Shown here piece by piece: positions 5,660 through 5,750 of a stretch of 5,750 nt of DNA. Position 1 is the first letter of the stretch. Each line of letters starts with the position of its first letter. The translations under genes and the position numbers were made by a program. The stretch is from Chloroflexota bacterium. GTDB lineage: Bacteria > Chloroflexota > Dehalococcoidia > Dehalococcoidales > UBA2162. Location: the NCBI GenBank assembly GCA_016193545.1, contig JACPSA010000125.1:1-5750 (forward strand), given 5' to 3'. The notes beneath the pieces were generated by a model. The model was not told the DNA's origin and did no database searches. It saw only the letters and a list, made by a program, of their open reading frames with translations.

Positions 5660-5750
5660 TTTTAGAGGGGGGATATCTCAGTCTCTATGGTATCAACCTA
5701 TCCCCCTGACCCACTTCTGACCCCCTCTCCTTTCTAAGGGGCTTTGCCTC
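5660..5750. repeat. C/G-rich repeat related to the left copy, inverted and cut by the window edge
   Basis: AACCTATCCCCCTG at 5695-5708 is the exact reverse complement of 178-191, and the following C-rich bases and AGGGGCTTTGCC (5737-5748) resemble the minus-strand AGGGGCTTCGCC of the left copy. TTTTAGAG at 5660 also matches 114-121. GGGGGATA (5668-5675) can pair with TATCCCCC (5699-5706). The element runs off the right edge, so its full length and far end are unknown. No coding sequence is visible. It lies directly upstream of the cluster promoter. Confidence 0.55.

Noticed and set aside
1..5750. Novel defence, toxin-antitoxin or mobile gene system
   Set aside because: Every substantial coding region is a recognised housekeeping gene; the remaining space is short and holds regulatory sites and repeats only.

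Overview
All five protein-coding genes in this window lie on the minus strand. Read in the direction of transcription (right to left) they are rpsO (ribosomal protein S15), pnp (polynucleotide phosphorylase), dapB, asd and dapA. Spacing is tight: 20 bp between rpsO and pnp, 96 bp between pnp and dapB, a 4-bp ATGA overlap between dapB and asd, and a 47-bp overlap between asd and dapA. No convincing terminator or second promoter was seen between the genes, so the simplest reading is one transcript. It would start at a very good sigma70-type promoter at about 5599-5627 (TTTACA, 17-bp spacer, TATAAT with an extended -10 TG).

Functionally there are two modules. rpsO and pnp form the widespread translation/RNA-decay pair. 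asd, dapA and dapB encode three successive steps of the diaminopimelate route: aspartyl phosphate to aspartate semialdehyde, then condensation with pyruvate, then reduction to tetrahydrodipicolinate. This route supplies lysine and, in most bacteria, peptidoglycan diaminopimelate. All five proteins are full length and keep their key catalytic residues. rpsO and pnp appear to start with TTG, each behind a Shine-Dalgarno sequence; the dap genes start with ATG.

The gene block is bracketed by C/G-rich, hairpin-forming repeat DNA. The left copy (about 61-191) is nearly complete and has imperfect terminal inverted repeats and three strong hairpins. The right copy (from about 5660 or 5695 to the window edge) is cut off. 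The two share a 14-bp word in opposite orientation, with the shared ends facing the genes. At the extreme left, a strong minus-strand Shine-Dalgarno sequence suggests another minus-strand gene starting just outside the window.

The organism is a bacterium of moderate GC content. The gene order rpsO-pnp-dapB-asd-dapA, Firmicutes-style DapB motifs and abundant CCCCCTT-type repeats would fit a Dehalococcoidia-like member of the Chloroflexota. That is inference from recalled gene order and style, not from any search. I see no unknown defence or mobile system here. The points worth a second look are the inverted flanking repeats, the rpsO leader, the long asd/dapA overlap and the grouping of RNA decay with lysine synthesis.
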